64,000 bases of DNA from Jaltomata sinuosa (lineage: Eukaryota; Streptophyta; Magnoliopsida; Solanales; Solanaceae). Position 1 is the stretch's first letter; each line of letters opens with the position of its first letter. Location of the stretch: the NCBI GenBank assembly GCA_003996215.1, contig QJPP01001916.1:62001-126000 (forward strand). The letters are read 5' to 3'. Shown piece by piece: positions 21,439 through 32,765 of the stretch. The notes under the pieces are model-generated. The model saw only the letters and a list, made by a program, of their open reading frames with translations. It was not told where the DNA came from and searched no databases. The position numbers were made by a program, and so were the translations under genes.

Positions 21439-24270
21439 TGTCACGCCCCAAGCTAGATAGGGTGGACAAGAACCTTATGAGTACATGCTTTACAAATGAC
21501 CTGTACTAAGCGGAAAAATCACTATCCTAAGACAGTGGTGAAGAACTATACATAAATAATACGAGCCAATTGGCCACACACTGCAATAGACAATTAAAAT
21601 TATGGCCCCATATGATAACTCTATATCATCTACGAAGCCTCTAATAGAATTTGTAACTATACAATGGCTGATGGTCAAGACAGGGCCTCAATTTATCCAA
21701 ATTATAACTATAAATCTGACTAAAGCATACTAGACATTGATTAACTCCAGATGAGAAAAGAGCTCACCCGCTGCTTGGCTGAATACAGAATAAGTACCTA
21801 TATAGGAGTCTGCTAACTGACATACCTGATCCTGCATATATAAAAATGCAGTACCCCCGAATGTGGGGACGTCAGTACATATATGTAAAGCAGACAGAAT
21901 AACAAGTAGACACATGAGGGTGCTCAAGAATCAAATAACATAATGAGCAACTATAGACATTGAATAATAGGAACTCTCGTCTAGCACTATATCCTATGAA
22001 TGTACAAGTGACAAATATACAATATAAAATCATAACCTATGCATTTGCCTTATTATTTTATCTTGTAACGTCTTATGAGTTGTTCATCATTATAAAGTGC
22101 CTAGTAATTTGCCTAGGTGATCTCCTATGACTACGTTTAGTCCAAATATTCATATGATGGCCTACCAAAGGCGATCTACATCAAGTATAAGACATGTATT
22201 ACCCCAAAAACTCATGACTATGATTCTATGCACATAATTGTAATTGCGGTCAAATACAAGGTGTGCCCCCCGTGGGTTCTCTATAAGGGTCATGCCTGCA
22301 GGCCATATATGCTATGTATTGGCTCGAGTTAGGGGAACCATTCAGCTGACTCCAAATACAAATGATGCCACAAGGGCAAGATGCCACAATATTCAGGCTC
22401 ACTATAATGGTTTGGTCTCAATCATGTGCACCTAATAGCGTCGCACGAATGTGTCAAGTAAAACCTATGAATATCGTCCCGTCGTTAAAGGTAGCTTTTA
22501 TCAAGTATTTCCTTATAAGCCTATAACAAGTAAATTACAACAAAGATCATTTATGCACTCAAGTAGTGTCTTTGTATAGCACGTAATTTCTTTAAACATG
22601 ATATCTAGTTATTCAAACACTAGTTCTTGTTCTATCTTATGACTATGTTGCTTATGTGTTCATATATACAAATGCGGCTAGACTATGGTCGTTTGTTTTC
22701 ATTTACAACATGTAACTTCTAGGAATTTCCATGTGAAGATACTTACAATGATGCACAACCTTATGAATACTCACCTCGGAGGAGTAGTATGAATACTGTG
22801 ACATCAACTACTAGACGTACCAAGTATGAAGACAAGGAATTTCAAGTAGAAAGAGCATATGAATATCTTGGTCATATTAGACATGTAGACATGTATAAAA
22901 TGGAGACTCTTTTCACATATATCAAGTAACTATTTTGACTCCTTTAGAAAAACAAGTGACTTAAGATCGAGTCATAACGACGAAGGAGGTTTTAGCTTCA
23001 CATACCTTCGGTACTTTCCTAGATAATCGTAGTACCACAAGTCTCCAACAATACATCCCGCATGATGTAGCCTTTACATATCCAATCTTTAGCTCCCACC
23101 ATTCAATGGACAATCAATTGACTACAAAAATAACATATATGCCCATCATTAACCCGTAGGTTCATCTAACGAATCATTCTAATATTCGTCACTTGTGCCC
23201 AAAATTAATCAAGTTCCTTAATAATCATTTGGAGTGAATTTCTTATTTTTCCAACTTATATTCATTCCATCAAATCTACACAATTGGTAGGAATCCTCAA
23301 AAAAGACTACCTTTATCAATAATTTCATCCTTTTTCTTCTTTCAAGAACCCTAAAATTCATCAATACCTATTTCAACAGCTAGCGCAAAAATTCAAACTA
23401 AATACCTCAAATACCTAGCCATAATTATATTCAAGAGTAGGATAAAAATATTACCTCTTGGAATTCAAATCCAAACTTTAAACTTTGAAATCAAATCCTG
23501 AAACTTCCTTGAGGTTGCCACAAAAATCCTTTACTTTGTAGCAAAATTCTTCTAGCTCTAAGCTTCCATGCCACCACGAACAAATCTCACTCTTTCGCCA
23601 TTACCCATCCCTTGAAATTAATAAGAATGGTTGCTGCTACTGATGCACAAATTTCCCAACCAAAGGACCCCAAAATGTAAGGTGGTGAAGAACTCAACAT
23701 GCTCACTGTACGGTCTTTCTAGTACTCCAGGACATGTTTATCTACATATGAACCTTTGGATCATTCTTTAATTGTTTCCCATCACGTGAGAATCACATGT
23801 AAACTTCTATTTTTAATTGACTACAAGTTAGGTCTTTTTCACCACTTGTAACATTAATTAAGTCCTTTATTATTATAAACCATCACCTGCACCCTATGGG
23901 GCATGACCACTTACCAATATCTCTTACTCTAATAATTAATTAATACCTATGTAACAATAATATCATAAAAAAACTGCCATAGTAATAAAAATTTCAAAAT
24001 ACAATTGTAATCTCCCTATTTTCGTATTTATCTAGGTCATATTGAACACTAGAATTCATATCCCAATCACGTTGCATAGTTCTCCACTTGGCTTGACCCG
24101 AGGACTCTCCTTAGACTTCATATTTCTTCGATTATACCTCATACACTTATAATCATGCTCAAGCGATATTATATCGGTTTGCAGCTTCGCTTTGCAATCA
24201 AAATGATACCTCCAACCTAATTAACGCTCTTAAAGTATTAAACTTGATTCATTATTTTCGGGATGCTACA
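21439..24270 (-). mobile_element. Solo LTR, chromovirus type, inside Ath-2
   Basis: On the plus strand it runs from TGTCACGCCCCAAGCTAG to CGGGATGCTACA. Read on the minus strand that is TGTAGCATCCCG...GGGGCGTGACA, the form of Tekay/Del-type LTRs. It is 2,832 bp long. The flanks are TAAAT and TAAAC, which differ by one base. The related Ath-1 spacer has the uninterrupted sequence (GTTTAGTCA on plus at 11,638-11,646, i.e. TGACTAAAC on minus), so the original target was TAAAC. No retroelement ORF is inside. The 63-codon frame at 22,244 looks accidental. Confidence 0.8.
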
Positions 24271-25433
24271 TAAACCCTCCTTGATAATATGCTATGTTTC
24301 TTCCACTTTTCAGACCAACTCTTTACTTTCCTCCCTTTTTCTCCCTTTTTTATTCTTTCTTTTTCATCAAGAGATGGGTATGACTTTTATTTCAAACTCA
24401 ACTTTTTCATCATATTTTTTATTTTCTCTCTTTTTTTTCTTTCTTTTTATTTTTCTTTTCCTTTTCTCTTTTTCAAACACATACGCCACACCCGTTATTA
24501 TCCCTTTTTTATCACTAACCTTTTCTTTTCATACCCCATATTTCACACTTTCCTTCACAGTATCCACCCTCAACTTAGGGGATTTGCATGAGTTGAGGTA
24601 CGCAATGTCCAAGGAGGGACCAGGGCTAAATTGAAGGTTCATAGAAAATAGGGAAGGTGATTAGGCTAAACAACAAAAAGGGTCAATTTTGGCCCAAAAT
24701 CAGGGATCAAAGGATATTTAATTCATTTGGACGATTATTTAGGCTAAGTGGACTATTTCAAGAACGTCCTATGATTCTTTCCTAACCAAATATCCTATAG
24801 CCTAGGCAAGATTAATCTGGCAAGTTCTAGATTGGCACACAATGCAAGAATGGTATGAATGCAGCTCACTCACACATGGCACATAGTACAACAATCAAAT
24901 GCTAACTATCAGGTTCATGCTCTAGCTTAAGCCATTCATCAGATTGATTAACACAATGTCATGCATAGATCCATAGCAGTCAGTCTATCGAAAATGGATA
25001 ATCATGTCACACAAAATTTGGAGGGGTCTCCATTTATCAATCAAAATCAAGTTCAAAATCAGGCCATAGACTGCGCTAAGTTTCTATTCTTCTTTCACTA
25101 CACACAACCTATCTCAACATGCAAGTTCAACATAAATAAATGTCCATGGGAAAAAAACATAGCAAGAAAACCCTATGGACTCGAATAATCAGTGGTACCC
25201 TCTTTGGGTTGCCTCCCATGTAGCTCTTGATTTAATGTTGCTGCATAACACGGGTGTCTTGGATACTCATACTTTGCCAAGATACCCATCAAAATGTGGA
25301 TAGTTGCTGCCCCCACCCCATCAAAAAGCAATGTGCATTTCCCTCAATGCATCAAGAAAAGTAAATACGTAGGGAGGCAGGAATATACATGTGGCGCCTA
25401 GGCACCGACATCCGATGATGCGGATGGTGCTGA
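24271..25433 (-). other. Ath-2 3' spacer, part right of the solo LTR
   Basis: It begins CCCTCCTTG, continuing the interrupted spacer. On the plus strand, 24,300-24,480 is a long CT-rich tract, the complement of the AG-rich tract in the Ath-1 spacers. It makes spurious ORFs such as 24,263-24,634. The complement of the 13-mer TAAGTTGAGGGTG lies at 24,565-24,577. No gene is seen. Confidence 0.55.
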
Positions 25434-27668
25434 TTATGTGGCACCCCTAGCAGTGTTAGTGGAAGCGGTGGTGGCCATCGCGCTCAATAGATCAGTAGTA
25501 TGAGGGACAATAGTAGATTCCCCTACAAGAACAGAAGATGTGGCTCCTCCAACAACTGGAGCCGAACTGGTAGACGCACCTTGTAGTCTCCGACGCTCTG
25601 CCTCCTCAAGAATGTGCATGTCATCTCGAGACTGTTGTAAGGCAATAATGGTGTCTCTTTGTAGCATATTAGGATCCAACTCAACCTTAACGGTGGCCTC
25701 AGTGTGCACCCTCTTCTCTCCAGCACTCGGGGGCACAGGCTCCACCTCAGCAAACAAATCAACCACTTGGCGTGTGGCCGTTGGGACTGTGATGGAGATG
25801 GAAGGCATAACCGCAGTTTGGCTAGTGTCAATAGATTTGATCTCCTCTATGAGTTATGCTTGCTCATCCTGAATGTGTCCCAAATCAGGGCTCTGTATAG
25901 TGTGCAACCGAGTATTCACTCGGCGCTCAAATGCATTAATCCGTGCAGACATCTCTCGTGTGACCCGATCTATCTTAATCTTCACCATAGCCTCAGTGGC
26001 TGCAATAGTATACCTCACCCAAGGATGTAGCTGATCCAACAATTCATTCACTTGATTTTGTGTATCAGCCTAGCGCTCAACCAGATTCTGGAGAAATTCA
26101 GTATCAATGGTAACTATACCAGAAGGGGCTGGGTGTGGGGATGTTGTAGGAATACCACTTGGTGGCTGAGAAGTCGAGGGCGTAGAAGATAAAGCTGTGG
26201 CACCCTTTGCAGCTACAATCACTCCCATATCATGCATGTCAAGTGGGTCTCTCACTGCCTAGGGTCCCTCAACTCTCACCATAACAGCGAAGATGGAGGA
26301 TGAAGCTCGTCTATATGCAACCGAATTAGTAGTATATCTGATCAACCCGGCATCCTGGATCTTAGTCACCTCTAGGGCGTGGTCTATATCTGGCATCCAC
26401 AGGATCACTGACTCCATGCACAGATGGTAAATCAAGCATGGAAAGGTAATGTTGATGCTCGATCAGAAGGCCCGCTCATGAATTTTCTCTAAGATGCAGC
26501 GGGGGAAATTAATCTCATAACTAGCCATGATGCTAGCCACTAGAACTGCACAATCAGGCGTCAAAGTATTATCTACCTGAGTCAGATAAATGCAGGACCA
26601 GACAATGGCCCACTAAAACTTGCCGATGAAATTTAATGTTGCCTTTTTTATGTCGCCTCTGTGAACGCATTCCGCATCCTTACCATTTTCAGCTATATAC
26701 CCCACAGTCCATCTCAATAAGTTAGCTCTCTGAATTGGGTCTTGTATTTTTGTTTTATCTCTAACTGTTTTCATTTTGCAATCAAACTCGGCTATGTCAA
26801 CCTGTAGCCCATACTATGTCCCGAATAATAAACGCTGAATAGTGCGCTCAGAGATGTCAACGGGTGCATAATGCACCAAAGTGCTGGTGAGTGAAGGCAG
26901 ATCCTTGTATCGTTGCCTCGGCTAAAGGAATTGACTGTCTGTGGCTGCATATAAGGCATAAAACTCCCGAACTATCTCGGGACAATAGCTGCCTTGGGGC
27001 TCAGCCATCTAACCACACTGGTAATGAGTGAATGTAGCATGGATATTTGGTACGGATGATAAGCCCCCGGTCCAAATTTGTGGCTCCTCAAAGATTCCCC
27101 TTTTGGGCAAACCTCTGTTAGACTAAAAAATCCCCTGCATATATTTATCCCTTATAGTCGGGACACACCATCTCCAATTATCTTGAGCCTCAGGTCTCTG
27201 TACTCTGTCACCCTCTGCTTGTGTCCGAGTCTCAGCTCTTGGAGTGGCCGGATTAGAGGAGCTCTTATCACCGGAGGCTGATTCAGCATCATCAGACTCA
27301 TTTTCTTCTGCAATACCAGTCCATGTTCAAGTCCCTGTTTAAGTCCCTGTGTTACTCTCTCGGTTGTTGTCACCTTCATCTGACGATCCCATTCCCTCTT
27401 CAAACTAAGAAGAGGTGGTCATTGCTTGTGGTGCAACTGTGAGGGCTAGCTGGAGTGCTGCCTTTTCACCTGCCTGTGTCTGTGCTCTGCGCCTCATGGT
27501 TTAAGGCACAACATCCGGGTCAGGCTGAACCTCATAGACCTCCTCGGACCCACTTTTATCAGACTCATTGGGCTCGTCTGTGAGTCTAGATGTGAAAAGA
27601 CGATCCCTTTCTCTAACCTCATTTGTTGTGTGGGCCTTACCCGTCTTTGAGGTGTTTTTCAATTGCAT
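25434..27668 (-). pseudogene. Ath-2 accessory ORF downstream of integrase (broken)
   Basis: It lies 3' of pol in the position where Athila elements may carry an env-like ORF. It starts at MQLKNTSKTGKAHTTNE. Acidic Ser-rich segments follow, then YCPEIVREFYALYAAT (about 26,950), LLRWTVGYIAENGKDAEC, WAIVWSCIYL, ASIMASYEINFPRCILEKIH, ITFPCLIYHLCMES and a Ser/Pro-rich tail. The last part (25,854-26,051 and 25,434-25,808) is probably coiled-coil and ends near TASTNTARGAT. At least six stops interrupt it. The motifs match the 'putative plant transposon protein' family rather than an envelope: I see no signal peptide or transmembrane segment. A related ORF is in element C. The role is unknown. Confidence 0.6.
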
Positions 27669-27739
27669 GGTACCTGTGGAGGAAAATATTAGTGCAGTAA
27701 AAGCAAGAAAACCCCAAAATAAATCAATTTTTCTGTGTA

Positions 27740-28890
27740 TGGGGTACCATGAGTGGGTTTCACGATTCATGGAATGAACCATGGCTCGTGAATACCCTTC
27801 GTGGTTCTTAGGGATAGATTGATTGTTTGCAAGCTTATGTTCCACGAGTAGCATCTACGACTCGTGGTTTGATCCATGACTCATGGATGCCCCTCGTGGA
27901 AGTCAGACAAATTTGAGTGTGTGCACGTTTGAGATTCACGAATTCCATCCATGACTCGTGGTTGGAACCACGGCTCATGGATGACCCTCGTGAAAATCAT
28001 ACATGAGGTCAGTCCTCTGATCTGATTTCTAAGGATTCATTCCACGATTCATGGAAGGAACCACGACCCGTAGAATGACCCCGTGATCACTGTAACATCA
28101 GAAAACCAATATTTTTCAAAATTGTTCATTCTTTCAATCATTTTTAACAATTATGCACACAATTTCAGACATATACAAAGTATTCACTCCACAAACCATC
28201 ATCCCAAGGGTTTTACATAATTCATTCTCACAAAAGTCACTCTCGGTCAAGTTATATTCCCCAACAATTCGAATGAGGTTGGAATTGGAATTCATACCTT
28301 AGAATATAGAGGGGAATGTTAGCAAATACTTGTGATTTTGAGAAACCACCACGACCCATAATCGGATGTGAACTCTTAGGAACTATTCAGCCCTTTCGGT
28401 GAAGAGGAAAAGGAAAAAAAACGTATGGAGGAGGTTTTCGGGGGTAATTAATGGGAATTAATAAGTTGATGGAGGAATGGTGGTTTTTTTTGTGTTTGAA
28501 TGGAATTGGGAGAGTGTAGGTGTTGGTTTGGCTATAGAAATTGGGGGAAAAATCAAATTTGGGCATAATTTAAACAAAATGGGTCATGGGTCGGGTCGGG
28601 TTTAGCGGGTGAACATTAACAATTAAAGAAAACCATACCTGAGTTCCACGAGTCATGTTCACGAGTTGTGGACTTAACCACAACTCATAGAACATGCTCG
28701 TGGAACAAGTCCTGCCACCCAACTTTCGCCTAATTTCTACGAACTAGAACCATGAATCATGGTTTAATTTGCAGTTCGTGGAACTGGTTCTGCAGCTAGC
28801 CAAATTCCTCTAAGTTCCATGAGTAGGGTCTATGATTCATGGACTTATCCACTGTCCGTGAACCATGCTCGTGGAACCTTACTTACCCCT
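27740..28890 (-). promoter_or_regulatory. Palindrome-flanked leader of the Ath-2 accessory ORF
   Basis: Two clusters of LTR-like palindromes (about 28,640-28,880 and 27,745-28,090, for example CCACGAGTCATG, CCATGGCTCGTG and CCACGATTCATGG) enclose a pyrimidine-rich stretch that looks like a 5' untranslated leader (28,100-28,600 on the minus strand). The motifs are the same family as in the Ath-2 LTR U3. I infer an internal promoter or transcript-processing region for the accessory ORF. No clear TATA box was identified. Confidence 0.35.
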
Positions 28891-29139
28891 TTTCTGAGTT
28901 CATCTTTTCTGGAACCTTTCCTCTACTTATTCCTGCATATATAACAAACATTAGCCTTGGGTTGCCTCCCAAGAAGCGCCTTATTTAACATCACGGCACG
29001 ACGCAGGTCAATTGACTACTCAGACTTCATCAAGTTTCCTCATGGGTTGCCTCCCATGCAGTGCCTGATTTAACATCGTGGCATGACGTAGGTTCCTTGG
29101 TTACTCAGACTTTACCAAGGGTCTAGACTTCCACAACTT

Positions 29140-30310
29140 TTAGTTCCTCTGCAGTTCCCAAATATGCCTTATTGCGCTGACAGTTTGCTTTGAACCTCTT
29201 TCGCTCATGATTCTCAAGTTCAACAGCACCATGTGGGAATACTTGCACCACTTTGAATGGTCCAATCCACTTGACTTCAACTTGCCAGGAAATAAGCAAA
29301 GTCTTGAATTGAAGAGCAGGACCAAATCACCAGGCTGGAAATCTCTCTTCTCTATCTTTTGATCATGGTACAACTTCCTTATACAAGGCTGAACATTTAT
29401 AGGCATTGAGGAGAAACTCATCTAACTCATTCAACTACCCAACCCGCTGAAATGATGATGCAGACCAATCTAGATTCAACTTCTTCAGTGTCCACATAGC
29501 CTTATGCTCAAGTTCAACCGATAAATGACATGCCTTCCCAAACACAAACTGATAATGTGGCATACCTATTAGTGTCTTGTACGCAGTCTGGTACGCCCAC
29601 AAAGCATCATCTTACTTTCTAGACCAATCCATCCTATTTGCATTCACAGTCTTTAACAGGATTGTCTTTATCTCGCGGTTGGAAACTTCAACTTGCCCAC
29701 TAGTCTGAGGATGATAGGGGGTTGCAACTTTATGTTTCACTCCATATTTCTCAAGCAAAGCCCAAAACAACCTATTGCAAAAGTGAGAGTCTCCATCGCT
29801 AATAATCGCTCGTGGTGTACCAAATCTGGAAAAGATGTTCTTTTTCAAGAACGCTGTTACACTCTTGCCTTCATTATTGGGAAGCGCAACTGCCTCCACC
29901 CATTTGGACACATAATCAATAGCCACCAATATATATCTCATTCCATTCGAACTCATAAACAGACCCATGAAATCAATACCCCATACATCAAATAGTTCAA
30001 TCACAAGGATGGGAGTGAGAGGAAGCTCATGCTTCCTTGATATTACACCTTCCCTTTGACATCGACTGCACGCCTTAGCAAATTCATGGGCATACGTGTG
30101 GATGTTCGGCCAATATTAACCGTATTTCAAGATCTTGTGGGTAGTTCAGATGCCACTATGATGATCCCCAACTGGGGATTAATGACAAGCCTCTAATATT
30201 TCAATCATCTTAGCTTCAGGCACACATCTACGGATCATGGTATCAGCACACACACGAAATAAGAATGGCTCCTCCTAGAAGAATTTCTTAACATCAAACA
30301 TGAACTTTCT
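29140..30310 (-). pseudogene. Ath-2 integrase (broken)
   Basis: The catalytic core is open over 29,612-30,004: FDVWGIDFMGLF (first Asp), YVSKWVEAVALPNNEGKSV, FGTPRAIISDGDSHFCNRLF (second Asp), ATPYHPQTSGQVEVSNREIK (Glu region). The C-terminal domain at 29,140-29,421 has KLYHDQKIEKRDFQPGDLVL and LFPGKLKS before diverging. The zinc-finger half (about 30,020-30,310) is present but broken, with CRQ-type remnants near 30,050. Stops and frameshifts separate the domains. It inserts element cDNA in intact relatives; this copy cannot be translated whole. Confidence 0.8.
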
Positions 30311-31880
30311 TCACTGGTAGACAGACATATCAGGAGAAACCACATCACTTTCCAAATAGTTTGCAATATCAGCAAACCATGTAATCAAATCTTGGGAAAT
30401 AGCTAACACTTGCTCGTCTGGGAACCAATCATCAATATCTTGTGCATCATCAAGCTTCAACATAGATTCTTCCTCTAATCTAGACAAGTGATTTGCTACT
30501 TGATTCTCTGTGCCCTTCCCGTCCTGGACCTCAAAGTCAAATTCTTGCAGCAACAACACCCATCAAATCAATCTCGGCTTCGCATCCTTTTTTGCCATGA
30601 GGTACCTAAGAGCTTCATGGTCAGTATGCACAGTTACCTTAGTGCCAAGCAAATAAGATCTGAACTTCTAGAATGCAAAGACCACAGCAAGCAGCTCTTG
30701 TTCTGTCATGGTGTAGTTCTTCTGAGCATGATTGAGTGCTTTGCTAGCGTAGTATATGGGATGGAGAATTGTTTCGCGCCTTTGGCCTAGGACTGCTCCT
30801 AGCGCCACTCCACTAGCATCGCACCTAACCTCAAAAGGCTGCGACTAATCAGGAGAAATAATAATAGGAGCAGAGATCAACTTTTCCTTAAGGCACTTGA
30901 ATGCCTTCAGACATGCATCGTCAAAAACAAACTCCACCTCCTTCTCCCGTAACTTGCATAAGGGATGTGAAATTTTAGAGAAGTATTTGATAAACCTGCA
31001 ATATAAACTAGCATGCTCCAAAAGCATCGAATACCCTTCACAGAAACTGGTGGAGGTAATTTTTAATCACTTCTATCTTTGCTTTGTCAACCTCAATACC
31101 CTTCTTGGAGATTCGATGGCCAAGCACTATACTTTCTTCTACCATGAAGTGACACTTCTCCCAATTCAGTACAAAGTTGTATTCTTCACACCTCTTTAGC
31201 ACATAACTGAGATAAGCCAAACAATCATCAAAAGAGTCACCAACTACAAAAAAGTCATCCATAAATACCTCAATAGTTTCCTCCACCATGTCTGAAAAAA
31301 TAGATATTATGCAAAAATAAAATGTCGATGGTGCATTGAATTAACCAAAAGGCATCCTTTTGAAAGCAAATGTCCTATATGAACAGGTGAAAGTGGTCTT
31401 CTCTTGGTCTTCAGGAGCAATTGAGATCTGATTATATCCTGAATAACCATCGAGAAAACAATGTCATCCTCTACCAGCAAGATAATCTAACATCTAATCC
31501 ATGAACGGCATCGGAAAATGATCCTTCTCAGTCCAAGCATTCAACTTTCTATAATCTATGCATATGCACCAGCCTGTGAGTGGCCTCATCAAAATCAACT
31601 CATTCGTTGCATTTGGGACCACATTAATCCCAACCTTTTTAGCCACACACTGAACAAGGCTTACCCACTTGTTGTCCATAATAGGGTAAACCACACCTGC
31701 ATCCAGCCACTTGATGATCTTCTTTTTGATAACCTCTTGCATAGGCTAATTCAACCTACATTGGTGCTTAATACTCGAAATGCAATTTGGGTGTACCTGA
31801 ATTTTATGTGTGCAAATTCCAGGCAAAATCCCAATGATGTCAGCAATGGACCAACCGATAGCCCTCTTGAACTTTCTTAA
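30311..31880 (-). pseudogene. Ath-2 reverse transcriptase and RNase H (broken)
   Basis: The RT N-terminal part is at 31,494-31,742 (VIKKKIIKWLDAGVVYPIMD, LTGWCICIDYRKLNAWTEKD). The catalytic motif VFMDDFFVVGDSFDDCLAYL is at 31,230-31,268, then GHRISKKGIEVDKAKI. The RNase H part covers 30,560-31,027 and ends in QDGKGTENQVANHLSRLEEE (about 30,475-30,530). Frameshifts fall between each block (near 31,290-31,490 and 31,030). The FMDD box is intact although the frame is not. Order and motifs place it in the Ty3/gypsy Athila group. Confidence 0.8.
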
Positions 31881-31901
31881 CACAGAAACTAGAGCTTCAA
31901 C

Positions 31902-32765
31902 CTACCCTTCACCTAAGTCTGCCGCAATGATAACTAGAAATGTGTCATTAGCTCCTAAAAACACATATCGGAGGTGAGATGGAAGTGCTTTGAGCTCCAA
32001 GACTGGAGGCTCCTCAATAGATGGTCTGGCAGGTGGTATCTGTCGATTCTTTAAATCCAAATCAAGCTTCTTTGGAGCGTAAGTATAAGATCCCATACCT
32101 GCAAGTTCTTCAACCATATCATCATACTCCTCAATATCGTCTCCATCAAAATTCATGATAATAGCTGCAAGTGCTTCAACACCAAGTCTCTCTTCAACAG
32201 GCACTATTAGTTGATCCTCATAGACCACATATATCATTGATACCACGCGCATATCGTCATGATGTTTCATAGACTGGAAAACATTAAAAGTCACTACCTC
32301 ATCATTCAATCTAAATTTCATCTGATCAGTCTCCAAGTCAACTAAAGTACATCTGGTGGCAAGGAATGGGCATCCCAAGATGATAGGAACCTCAAAGTCA
32401 ACCTCGCAGTCAAGGATCACAAAGTTTGTGGAGAAGATGAATGTGACAACCTTCACAAGTACATCATAGAGAATTTTCACAGGCCTTTTCACAATGTGAT
32501 CTTTCATAAAAAGTCGCATTATAGTCTATTTGAGGGCTTCCAAGACCAACTGATTGAACACTGCTAGTGGCATAATATTAGTACTAGAACCCAGATCACA
32601 CAATGCTTTGGCAAAGTATAATGCTCCAATCATGCAAGAAATATTGAATGCTCCAGGATCTTTCTTTTTCTGCACCAGAGAACGGGAGGCTATTGCACTA
32701 CAATAGTGCAAATTATCAACTGGCTCGAAACTCATAGTTTTGTTCCTTGTCACCAAATCCTTCAT
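31902..32765 (-). pseudogene. Ath-2 aspartic protease (broken)
   Basis: It starts in the linker KDLVTRNKTMSFEPVDNLHY and has ALCDLGSSTNIMPLAVFNQL (active site DLGSS), which breaks at about 32,525. The downstream half at 31,902-32,519 has VKRPVKILYDVLVKV, then FVILDCEVDFEVPIILGCPF. A low-similarity linker to RT ends near GANDTFLVIIAADLGEG. It is close in sequence to the Ath-1 proteases, which confirms their relationship. Confidence 0.8.

Noticed and set aside
24263..24634. ORFs of 123 and 100 codons with Phe/Ser-rich sequence
   Set aside because: They arise from a CT-rich tract that is the complement of the purine-rich spacer of Athila-type elements; low complexity and no start context.
27501..27854. 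An upstream start for the Ath-2 accessory ORF at 27,854
   Set aside because: The first 62 codons run through the palindrome-rich leader; the Met at 27,668 gives a more plausible N-terminus.
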